This document shows positions 1-5,434 of a stretch of DNA of 7,274 bases, piece by piece. Position 1 is the first letter of the stretch. Every line of letters begins with the position of its first letter. Origin of the DNA: an uncultured Ruminococcus sp. (lineage in GTDB: Bacteria > Bacillota > Clostridia > Oscillospirales > Ruminococcaceae); the NCBI GenBank assembly GCA_945867875.1, contig CAMBJF010000118.1:1-7274 (forward strand), read 5' to 3'. Under the pieces are notes generated by a model, which was not told the DNA's origin, did no database searches, and was given only the letters and a program-made list of their open reading frames with translations. The position numbers and the translations under genes were made by a program.

Positions 1-41
1 GCGTAGCGTCTCGTGGGCTCGGAGATGTGTATAAGAGACAG
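1..41. other. Sequencing adapter remnant (Nextera read-2 / Tn5 mosaic end)
   Basis: Positions 8-41 match, from memory, the Nextera transposase read-2 adapter; 23-41 is the 19-bp Tn5 mosaic end AGATGTGTATAAGAGACAG. Bases 1-7 (GCGTAGC) look like the end of an i7 index as it appears in the P7 primer, consistent with the N709 index. This is library-preparation sequence left at a contig end, not genomic DNA, and it should be trimmed. The true insert starts at about base 42. It also explains why the gene running off this edge has no natural end. Confidence 0.97.
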
Positions 42-1206
42 GCCCTAAGCCGTGATTTTCGGGGTCAGCTTTTGAGGTGGGAGGAATGGCGTCATATCGG
101 GCATTTTTGTCGGTGAGATTGGCAATTTTAATAAGCAGATAGCCGTGAGACAGCCCCGACTTGACGCTGATATCGCCGCCGCCCTGCTTGGTACAGGCTT
201 CAACGGCATTGTCAAGTGAGTTTGACAGTATCGTGCAAAGCTCCACATTGTCAAACTCCGACGGTATCATACCCTCAAAGGATATTTTGCCCAGACTTCC
301 AAGCTTTTCCGATTTGTCCGAAAGAATGGCATCGGCAAGATGATTTCCCGTGTGATACGCCATAACGGGGGTGTCCTCGATTTTCAGCAGATTTTCTATG
401 TAATTCTCCGCATCGCCCGCCTCGTTCATTTTTATAAGTGACAGCACCGAATGGAGATGATTTATATAATCGTGCCTGAATCTCCGCATATCAGCATTGA
501 GCCTGTCAAGATGCTCATAGTGGGATATCTGCAAATTTATCTGTGAATCAAGGAGATTTACAATATCCTGTGAATGGCGGGAAGCAAGGACGTTGAATAT
601 CAGCGAAACGGTCACGGTGATGTTCAGTATCACGGATATCATAATAAGCACATCAAGCGCCAGAGCCTTTGTTCTCGCTGACGGTATATCGTAATTATTC
701 ACCGCAGTGATAAAGCTGCAGCAGAACAGGTTTGCGGCAATGAGCACATATATCCTTTTGGGGATATTTGCGAGAATGCTCTGATAACTGTGCTTTTGAA
801 AATACCTGTTTATGAAAACAGCGGCGATGAAAAAGACGAGCCTTGTGCCCAGAGTCACCGCCGATTTGCAGGCATAGTCCCTGTCCGGGTCGATAACAGC
901 GTCAATATTTGCCGAGAAAAACGTCACGGAAATATCCGACACCAGCGCCGTGTAAAGATGCATCAGCTTCACTTTTTTATACTGTATCAGAAAGCCCAGT
1001 ATAAACGCCAGCATCAAAGTTACCATAGGTATCTTGTCAAATGAATTTATCTGACAGTAAACGATAAGCACAGCCGCCGCCGTAACAACCGCAGAGGAAG
1101 CTGCAAGCCGTTTGTGAGATACTCTTTCCCTGTCCACAGCGCTTGTTATCAGTACCGCCGACCACCAGAATATCAGTATCGAAGCAATATTCAAAATGTA
1201 CGCCAT
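42..1206 (-). CDS. AgrC-like GHKL sensor histidine kinase, C-terminus cut off by contig end
   Basis: About 388 codons can be read on the minus strand from ATG at 1206-1204. Residues 1-210 are very hydrophobic, with about six or seven candidate membrane helices (near 2-22, 34-52, 60-76, 82-105, 119-136, 151-169, 181-208), as in peptide-sensing AgrC-type kinases. A linker leads to the phosphoacceptor motif FRHDYINHL with His245. The HATPase domain shows the N-box at about 326-336 (LSNSLDNAVEA, Asn329 and Asn333) and the start of the G2 box at 383-388 (ENHGLG), where the adapter interrupts it. The last 30-50 residues are probably missing. The start has GAGGGG 11 nt upstream (1218-1223), inside the end of the regulator gene, and the two genes are 2 nt apart, so they are almost certainly cotranscribed as regulator then kinase. 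Family and role (autophosphorylation, then transfer to the adjacent LytTR regulator) are well supported; the ligand is unknown. Confidence 0.9.
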
Positions 1207-1208
1207 AA

Positions 1209-1919
1209 TTAAAGCTGCCCCTCGTTGTGTTTTAGAATGTAATCCTGAAAGGCGGACTTGAAGCCTGCAAAATAGGTCTTTCCGATAGTGGCTTTTTCGC
1301 CGTTGTCAAAGATTATTTCCTTTGATGTATGGGTCTTGATGTGGGCAAAACCCGCAATATATGAGCGCTGGCAGCGGGTAAATTTATCAGGCGGGAGCTG
1401 CCGCTCAATGGTTTTAAGATGAGTGGCAATTTCGTAGGTATTGTCTGTAGTCCTGATGATACAGTGCTTGAGCTTTGCCTCGGCGTAGATTATATCCGAA
1501 GCTTTCAGCGTATAACTAACATCATCGCTCCGTATGACGATAAGATTATCAAGGTCGATGCTTTTAAGATAATCGTCCATTGCCCTGAAAAACTTTTCCC
1601 TGTCAATAGGTTTGCTCAGAAAGCGGAAGGTGTCCACTTCAAAAGCATCAAGAGCAACTTCGGGAAATGCACTTATAAAAATGATTATGCAGTCATTGTT
1701 GAGCGCCCGTATTTTTCTTGAAGTCTCCATTCCGTTCAGATCGTTCATCTGATAGTCCATAAAAATTATGTCATACCTGTCCGCACAGGGCAATAGCTCC
1801 CTGCCGTCGGTGTATTGGTCGCATACTATATCAATATGCCTTGCCCTTGCGTATTCGTTCAGGAGCTCGTATATCTCATTCCTGAAAACATTTTCATCAT
1901 CGCATAAAGCGGCTCTCAT
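1209..1919 (-). CDS. LytTR-family response regulator (AgrA/LytR type)
   Basis: This 236-residue protein has a CheY-like receiver at about 2-118: acidic pair Asp7-Asp8, phosphoacceptor Asp55 in IIFMDYQM, Ser83 in the switch position and Lys103 in the LSKP motif. A LytTR DNA-binding domain follows at about 126-228, with the typical FTRCQRSYIAG stretch at 180-190. LytTR proteins bind direct repeats upstream of promoters and are usually activators. Start choice: GTG at 1928, ATG at 1925 and ATG at 1919 are all in frame. I prefer 1919 because the upstream GGGG (1927-1930) then has an 8-nt spacer and the protein begins MRAALCDDE, as the family does. The gene is followed 2 nt later by the histidine kinase, forming a two-component operon. 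Targets cannot be read from the sequence; the divergent unit starting near 2000 is a natural candidate. Confidence 0.93.
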   Translation of the reverse strand: MRAALCDDENVFRNEIYELLNEYARARHIDIVCDQYTDGRELLPCADRYDIIFMDYQMNDLNGMETSRKIRALNNDCIIIFISAFPEVALDAFEVDTFRFLSKPIDREKFFRAMDDYLKSIDLDNLIVIRSDDVSYTLKASDIIYAEAKLKHCIIRTTDNTYEIATHLKTIERQLPPDKFTRCQRSYIAGFAHIKTHTSKEIIFDNGEKATIGKTYFAGFKSAFQDYILKHNEGQL

Positions 1920-1936
1920 CAGCATCACCCCAAATA

Positions 1937-1965
1937 ATTATACCACATTTTACAGCCCTCCGCAA
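1937..1965 (-). promoter_or_regulatory. Candidate sigma-A promoter of the two-component operon
   Basis: On the minus strand, TTGCGG (1960-1965) and TATAAT (1937-1942) are 17 bp apart, and the -10 box has a TGn extension (TGG). Initiation would fall near 1930, leaving only about 11 nt before ATG 1919, with the GGGG ribosome site at the extreme 5' end. That very short leader is the weak point; an upstream promoter could also exist. The -10 region is excellent and the -35 is only 3/6. Confidence 0.5.
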
Positions 1966-2004
1966 GCCTTCATTCCCCTAAAAAGTCACTTTGTCGGGAA
2001 ATTG

Positions 2005-2033
2005 TCGATAATCCTTATTAATAAGATTACAAT
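2005..2033 (+). promoter_or_regulatory. Weak candidate promoter for the small-ORF unit, with palindrome in its spacer
   Basis: TCGATA (2005-2010, 4/6 to consensus) and TACAAT (2028-2033, 5/6) are 17 bp apart. The 12-bp perfect palindrome CTTATTAATAAG (2014-2025) sits in the spacer, a classic place for a repressor or a MerR-like activator site. Initiation would be near 2040, giving a leader of about 25 nt. If this promoter is the real one, the transcript lacks the left arm of the ribosome-site hairpin at 2012-2054, so the two models exclude each other. Confidence 0.35.
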
Positions 2034-2054
2034 GCAAGTAACAATTAATAAGGA
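2012..2054 (+). promoter_or_regulatory. Inverted repeat covering the Shine-Dalgarno of the 14-codon ORF
   Basis: TCCTTATTAAT (2012-2022) is the exact reverse complement of ATTAATAAGGA (2044-2054), an 11-bp stem with a 21-nt loop. The right arm includes the first five bases of the AAGGAGG ribosome site (2050-2056). In a transcript starting upstream of 2012 this AU-rich hairpin would occlude translation initiation. Alternatively it is a DNA operator: ATTAATAAG occurs twice in direct orientation (2017-2025 and 2044-2052) and straddles the TACAAT box. Confidence 0.5.
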
Positions 2055-2064
2055 GGATAAAAAT

Positions 2065-2109
2065 ATGACTTTCATAGAGTATATTTGCGGTTTTATTTTC
2101 GGTAGATAA
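2065..2109 (+). CDS. 14-residue small ORF with very strong ribosome binding site
   Basis: ATG at 2065 is preceded by AAGGAGG (2050-2056) with an 8-nt spacer, the best initiation signal on this side of the window. The product would be MTFIEYICGFIFGR, hydrophobic with one Cys (residue 8), one Glu and a C-terminal Arg, ending at TAA 2107-2109. It is in the same frame as the 152-residue gene starting at 2125, 15 nt after the stop, and that gene has only a weak ribosome site. It may be a leader peptide whose translation feeds the next gene, a secreted or membrane signalling peptide tied to the adjacent Agr-like system, or the remnant of a longer N-terminus with a stop mutation. It lacks the conserved layout of AgrD (amphipathic leader, macrocycle core, acidic tail), so I do not call it agrD. 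Confidence 0.5.
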   Translation: MTFIEYICGFIFGR

Positions 2110-2124
2110 GGGATTGATGACAGA

Positions 2125-2583
2125 ATGAACATTATAACAGAACAATGGTTTGAACAAAGAGACCTGCTGTCATACAAAACAAGAGTTGAGCGCAAAAAAC
2201 TGCCCGAGCTTATAGCATATGTGCAGAAGAATATTGATTCAATCGGACTGTGCGCCGTTGACGACATCATCTTTTCGGTGGAAGAAGAGGTGAGCGAGCC
2301 TGACGTGTCAATTGTGAACGTTGAGCTGCTCATACCCGTGAACAAGAACTTCCGCAGCAGCAGCCGATATGTTTTCAAGCCCGTGTTCCGCCTTGAAAAC
2401 GCAGTGCTTGCAAAATACTGCGGACAGTTTGACAAGCTTGATGATGCTCACCGAAAACTGAGCGAATACCTTATATGCAACAGAATGCAGCCCATTACAA
2501 AGATATACCACGTCCTGAGAAGTATCCGAGAGGATAACGGCGTGATAGATATGTTTGTGGGCGTGAACGGAAATGTTTCATAA
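2125..2583 (+). CDS. Uncharacterised 152-residue protein, possibly GyrI-like/DUF5085-like
   Basis: This is a soluble protein with no signal peptide or membrane helix. Its general pattern resembles GyrI-like/DUF5085-type proteins: an N-terminal strand and helix, a central strand near 66-73 (VELLIPV), a helical stretch at about 105-117 (DAHRKLSEYL), then a motif at 122-130 (PITKIYHVL) and a closing strand near 139-146 (VIDMFVGV). That assignment is from memory of the fold pattern, not a database hit. GyrI-like domains typically bind small hydrophobic or cationic molecules. The start at 2125 has only AAGGG 12 nt upstream (2108-2112), so coupling to the preceding 14-codon ORF in the same frame is plausible. 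It is followed at once by its own terminator, so it forms a short unit separate from potABCD. It is probably a genuine gene; its role is unknown. Confidence 0.8.
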   Translation: MNIITEQWFEQRDLLSYKTRVERKKLPELIAYVQKNIDSIGLCAVDDIIFSVEEEVSEPDVSIVNVELLIPVNKNFRSSSRYVFKPVFRLENAVLAKYCGQFDKLDDAHRKLSEYLICNRMQPITKIYHVLRSIREDNGVIDMFVGVNGNVS

Positions 2584-2596
2584 AATTCAAAAAAAT

Positions 2597-2628
2597 GTCG
2601 GCCCGTAAAAAACGAGTCGGCTTTTTTT
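2597..2628 (+). terminator. Rho-independent terminator after the 152-residue gene
   Basis: GTCGGCCCG (2597-2605) pairs with CGAGTCGGC (2613-2621) around a 7-nt A-rich loop, giving eight pairs out of nine (two G-U wobbles, one C-A mismatch), followed by seven Ts (2622-2628). A-run bases before the stem can pair with the T-run. It begins 14 nt after the stop codon and separates this unit from the pot operon. Confidence 0.85.
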
Positions 2629-2636
2629 GTGTCCGG

Positions 2637-2646
2637 TATCGACAAT
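2637..2646. promoter_or_regulatory. 10-bp motif, inverted copy of the one at 2001-2010
   Basis: TATCGACAAT here is the exact reverse complement of ATTGTCGATA at 2001-2010. This copy lies about 50 bp upstream of the pot -35 box, and the other overlaps the candidate -35 of the small-ORF unit. The positions suit a shared regulator site, but this is a pattern only. Confidence 0.3.
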
Positions 2647-2655
2647 AATTCAAGT

Positions 2656-2683
2656 AAAATATACAACAATTTACAAAATATAC
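2656..2683. repeat. Direct repeat pair AAAATATAC upstream of the pot promoter
   Basis: AAAATATAC occurs at 2656-2664 and 2675-2683, 19 bp start to start, ending 11 bp before the -35 box at 2695. A pair of direct 9-mers about two helical turns apart just upstream of a promoter is a typical activator site and the general style of LytTR sites, although the bases do not match the AgrA consensus I remember. AT-rich background lowers confidence. Confidence 0.35.
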
Positions 2684-2694
2684 GCTGACTTTTG

Positions 2695-2723
2695 TTGACT
2701 TTAGGGAATGAAAGTGATATAAT
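2695..2723 (+). promoter_or_regulatory. potA: Strong sigma-A promoter of the potABCD operon
   Basis: TTGACT (2695-2700, 5/6) and TATAAT (2718-2723, 6/6) have the optimal 17-bp spacer and an extended -10 (TGA at 2715-2717). Initiation is expected near 2730, giving a leader of about 42 nt before the TTG start of potA. It lies after the upstream terminator, so the operon can be transcribed independently. Confidence 0.9.
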
Positions 2724-2736
2724 CAGAACTGTTATG

Positions 2737-2760
2737 CTTTACCTTATTAATTTGTAAAGG
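2737..2760 (+). promoter_or_regulatory. Short inverted repeat in the potA leader
   Basis: CTTTAC (2737-2742) and GTAAAG (2754-2759) can form a 6-bp stem with an 11-nt loop. The right arm overlaps the AAAGG part (2756-2760) of the potA ribosome site; a second purine run, GGGG (2763-2766), stays outside. The loop side carries CCTTATTAAT (2742-2751), the same 10-mer found at 2013-2022. A mild effect on potA translation is possible. Confidence 0.3.
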
Positions 2761-2771
2761 TCGGGGTATTT

Positions 2772-3815
2772 TTGGAAAATATTATAAATCTTAAGGATAT
2801 AGAGGTCGTTTTCGAGGACGGCGAGCGTATCCTTAAAAAGATCAATCTTGATATCAAGGACAAGGAGTTCGTAACATTTCTCGGCCCCTCGGGCTGCGGA
2901 AAGACCACAACTCTCAGAATAATCGGCGGATTTCTCGAGCCCACAAGCGGAGATGTTTTCTTCGAGGGCAAGAGGATAAACGGTCTGCCGCCATACAAAA
3001 GAAACGTAAACACTGTGTTCCAGCGTTATGCGCTGTTTCCCCACCTTAACGTTTACGAAAATATCGCTTTTGGACTTAAAGTAAAAAAGCTCCCCGACAA
3101 GGAAATTGTAAGGCGTGTGGGAGAGATGCTGGAGCTTGTCAATCTGAAAGGCTTTGAAAAGCGTTCTGTAAGCCGTCTTTCGGGCGGTCAGCAGCAGCGT
3201 GTCGCAATTGCACGTGCCCTTGTAAATCACCCCAAGGTGCTGCTCCTTGACGAGCCTCTCGGCGCTCTTGACTTAAAGCTCCGAAAAGAAATGCAGGTAG
3301 AGCTTAGAAAAATTCAGCAGGCTTTGGAGCTTACATTCATCTACGTCACCCACGATCAGGAAGAGGCTCTTACAATGAGCGACACCGTTGTGGTGATGAA
3401 CAACGGAAATATCCAGCAGATAGGCTCTCCCACGGATATCTACAACGAGCCTGTGAATGCATTCGTTGCTGATTTTATCGGCGAGAGCAACATCATAAAC
3501 GGAATTATGCCCGAGGACTGCGTTGCGGAATTTTCGGGACACCGCTTTGAGTGCGTGGACAAGGGCTTTGCGAAAAACGAAAGGGTGGACGTTGTTATTC
3601 GTCCTGAGGATATAAAAATTATCCCTCCCGAAAAGGCAAAGCTTACGGGCATCGTTGAATCCGTTGTGTTCAAGGGCGTTCATTACGAAATGACCGTTGA
3701 CGGAATGGAGCACAAATGGATAATCCACTCCACCCTCCACGAGCCTGTGGGTACTATGATAGGAATGGACATCGCTCCCTTTGATATCCACATAATGAAA
3801 AAAAGCGAGGAATGA
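2772..3815 (+). CDS. potA: Spermidine/putrescine ABC transporter ATP-binding protein PotA
   Basis: This cytoplasmic ATPase of 347 residues energises polyamine import through PotB and PotC. Every nucleotide-binding motif is intact: Walker A GPSGCGKTT at 38-46, Q-loop Gln84 in VFQRYALFPH, signature LSGGQ at 136-140, Walker B VLLLDEP at 156-162, D-loop ALD at 165-167 and switch His194. A C-terminal extension at about 240-345 is the TOBE-type regulatory region of the CUT1/MOI family and includes VVIRPEDIKI. Length is normal for PotA (about 350-380). The start is TTG at 2772: no ATG lies nearby, the frame closes at TAA 2748-2750, and the N-terminus (ENIINLKDIEVVFEDG) aligns with family starts; GGGG lies 5 nt upstream. 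It is first in potABCD, with 4 nt before potB. Substrate among polyamines cannot be fixed from the ATPase alone. Confidence 0.95.
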   Translation: MENIINLKDIEVVFEDGERILKKINLDIKDKEFVTFLGPSGCGKTTTLRIIGGFLEPTSGDVFFEGKRINGLPPYKRNVNTVFQRYALFPHLNVYENIAFGLKVKKLPDKEIVRRVGEMLELVNLKGFEKRSVSRLSGGQQQRVAIARALVNHPKVLLLDEPLGALDLKLRKEMQVELRKIQQALELTFIYVTHDQEEALTMSDTVVVMNNGNIQQIGSPTDIYNEPVNAFVADFIGESNIINGIMPEDCVAEFSGHRFECVDKGFAKNERVDVVIRPEDIKIIPPEKAKLTGIVESVVFKGVHYEMTVDGMEHKWIIHSTLHEPVGTMIGMDIAPFDIHIMKKSEE

Positions 3816-3819
3816 GCAT

Positions 3820-4626
3820 ATGAAAACAAAATGGGTATCGGCTCCGTACCTTGTGTGGATGACCGTGTTTATCGCCGTTCCTCTTCTGATGATAGCCGTT
3901 TTCGCATTCACCTCAAATGACGGCGGATTTACAATAAAAAATATACAGGACGTGGGACAGTACGCAAATATTTTCTTCCGCTCCATATGGCTCTCTGTCA
4001 TAGCTACCGCAATATGCCTCGTTATGGCGTACCCCGTGTCATTCATTCTCTCACGAATGGAAAAGCACAGGCAGGCAACTATGCTTATGATAGTTATGCT
4101 GCCCATGTGGATGAATTTTCTTCTGAGAACATACGCCTGGATGACTCTCCTTGGCAACAACGGCGTTATAAATCACCTTCTGGGACTTATCGGAATAGGT
4201 CCATTGAAGCTCATAAACACCTCGGGCGCAGTTGTTCTGGGAATGGTCTATAATTACCTGCCCTTTATGATACTGCCTCTTTACTCGGTAATGGTGAAGA
4301 TAGACAAAAGCGTTATTGAAGCGGCTTCCGACCTTGGGTGCGGCAGCTTTGCCACCCTTTTCAGAGTAATAGTTCCCCTCAGTCTCCCCGGAATAACCTC
4401 GGGCATAACAATGGTTTTTGTCCCCGCCATCTCCACCTTTATCATCTCACGAATGCTGGGCGGCGGCTCCAATCTGCTCATAGGCGACCTTATCGAGATG
4501 CAGTTTCTGGGAAATGCCTACAATCCCCACCTCGGAGCGGCGATATCCCTCGTTCTTATGGTTATAATCCTTGTAATAATGACCGTGATGAACCAGTTCA
4601 GCCCTGACGATCAGGTGCTTATTTAA
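3820..4626 (+). CDS. potB: Spermidine/putrescine ABC transporter permease PotB
   Basis: This 268-residue inner-membrane permease has about six helices: near 10-30, 56-78, 87-111, 134-157, 190-210 and 238-257. The cytoplasmic EAA loop that docks onto PotA is clear at 167-191 (EAASDLG, later IVPLSLPGI). Order, length and the N-terminal pattern (APYLVWMTVFIAVPLL) fit PotB, the first of the two permeases. The start at ATG 3820 has GAGG (3807-3810) with a 9-nt spacer, inside the 3' end of potA, so translation is probably coupled. The stop precedes potC by 12 nt. Confidence 0.93.
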   Translation: MKTKWVSAPYLVWMTVFIAVPLLMIAVFAFTSNDGGFTIKNIQDVGQYANIFFRSIWLSVIATAICLVMAYPVSFILSRMEKHRQATMLMIVMLPMWMNFLLRTYAWMTLLGNNGVINHLLGLIGIGPLKLINTSGAVVLGMVYNYLPFMILPLYSVMVKIDKSVIEAASDLGCGSFATLFRVIVPLSLPGITSGITMVFVPAISTFIISRMLGGGSNLLIGDLIEMQFLGNAYNPHLGAAISLVLMVIILVIMTVMNQFSPDDQVLI

Positions 4627-4638
4627 GGAGGGGCGGAA

Positions 4639-5430
4639 ATGAAAAAGCTTGGAAAAATATATCTTGCCCTTGTGCTGTTTTTTCTTTATATCCCCATTTT
4701 CGTGCTCATCGTTTTTTCATTCAACGAGTCAAAGAGCCGAAGCGTTTTCAGCGGCTTTACCCTCGACTGGTACAGAAAGCTGTTTCAGAATGACATTATA
4801 ATTTCCTCCCTTGTGAACACGATAATAATTGCGGTGCTTGCAAGCATAATCTCCACAGTTCTCGGAACACTTGCGGCTATCGGCATAAACGGAATGAGGA
4901 AAGTTCCCAAGGCTGTTGTTATGAACATAACCAATATGCCTATCATCAACCCCGAGATAGTAACGGGCGTGTCTCTTATGCTGCTGTTTGTGTTCTTTGC
5001 GGCACGAATGAATCTTGAATTTGGCTTTGTGACCCTGCTCATCGCCCACATCACCTTTGATGTGCCCTATGTTATCCTGAACATTATGCCGAAATTCAGG
5101 CAGATGGACCCACATCTTTACGAAGCCGCCCAGGACCTTGGCTGCAATCCGTTCAGCGCATTTATCAAGGTAGTTCTCCCTGAGATAATGCCGGGCGTTG
5201 TCAGCGGCTTCCTTATGGCGTTCACCTATTCCCTTGACGATTTCGTTATCAGCTATTTCACCAGCGGCTCTTCCTCACAGACTCTTCCCGTTACCATTTA
5301 TTCAATGACAAGGCGAAAGGTGTCCCCCGAGATAAATGCACTTTCCACCATAATTTTCGGGGTAGTGGTAATTATTCTTATCGTGAAGAACGTTATCGAG
5401 CTGAGACAGATGAAGAAAAAGGAGGCGTGA
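4639..5430 (+). CDS. potC: Spermidine/putrescine ABC transporter permease PotC
   Basis: This 263-residue second permease, partner of PotB in the membrane channel, has an N-terminal helix at 5-27 that ends in VFSFNES, the usual PotC start pattern. More helices lie near 56-82, 104-121, 128-148, 184-205 and 236-252. The EAA loop runs from 162 (EAAQDLGC) to about 187 (VLPEIMPGV). The family motif FTYSLDDFVISYFTSG is present at 195-210. The start has AAGGAGG (4625-4631) with a 7-nt spacer, the best within the operon. The basic tail (MKKKEA) is cytoplasmic. The stop is 4 nt before potD, whose ribosome site lies within the last potC codons. Confidence 0.94.
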   Translation: MKKLGKIYLALVLFFLYIPIFVLIVFSFNESKSRSVFSGFTLDWYRKLFQNDIIISSLVNTIIIAVLASIISTVLGTLAAIGINGMRKVPKAVVMNITNMPIINPEIVTGVSLMLLFVFFAARMNLEFGFVTLLIAHITFDVPYVILNIMPKFRQMDPHLYEAAQDLGCNPFSAFIKVVLPEIMPGVVSGFLMAFTYSLDDFVISYFTSGSSSQTLPVTIYSMTRRKVSPEINALSTIIFGVVVIILIVKNVIELRQMKKKEA

Positions 5431-5434
5431 CGGT

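Noticed and set aside
23..41. Tn5 mosaic end as evidence for a natural transposon
   Set aside because: It is the engineered mosaic end within a full library adapter, with index bases outside it; no transposase or second end is present.
2065..2109. Calling the 14-codon ORF agrD
   Set aside because: It is far shorter than AgrD and lacks the leader, core and acidic-tail layout; no agrB is visible.
1986..2435. A 149-codon minus-strand frame across the small-ORF unit
   Set aside because: It runs antisense through the strong ribosome site and the 152-residue gene, and has no initiation signal or known domain.
2640..2771. A metabolite riboswitch in the potA leader
   Set aside because: With the promoter at 2695-2723 the leader is only about 42 nt, too short for known classes; only a 6-bp stem is seen.
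3273..4160. A 295-codon open frame on the minus strand opposite potA/potB
   Set aside because: It spans the junction of two well-supported genes on the other strand and its composition follows from their codons; no family resemblance.
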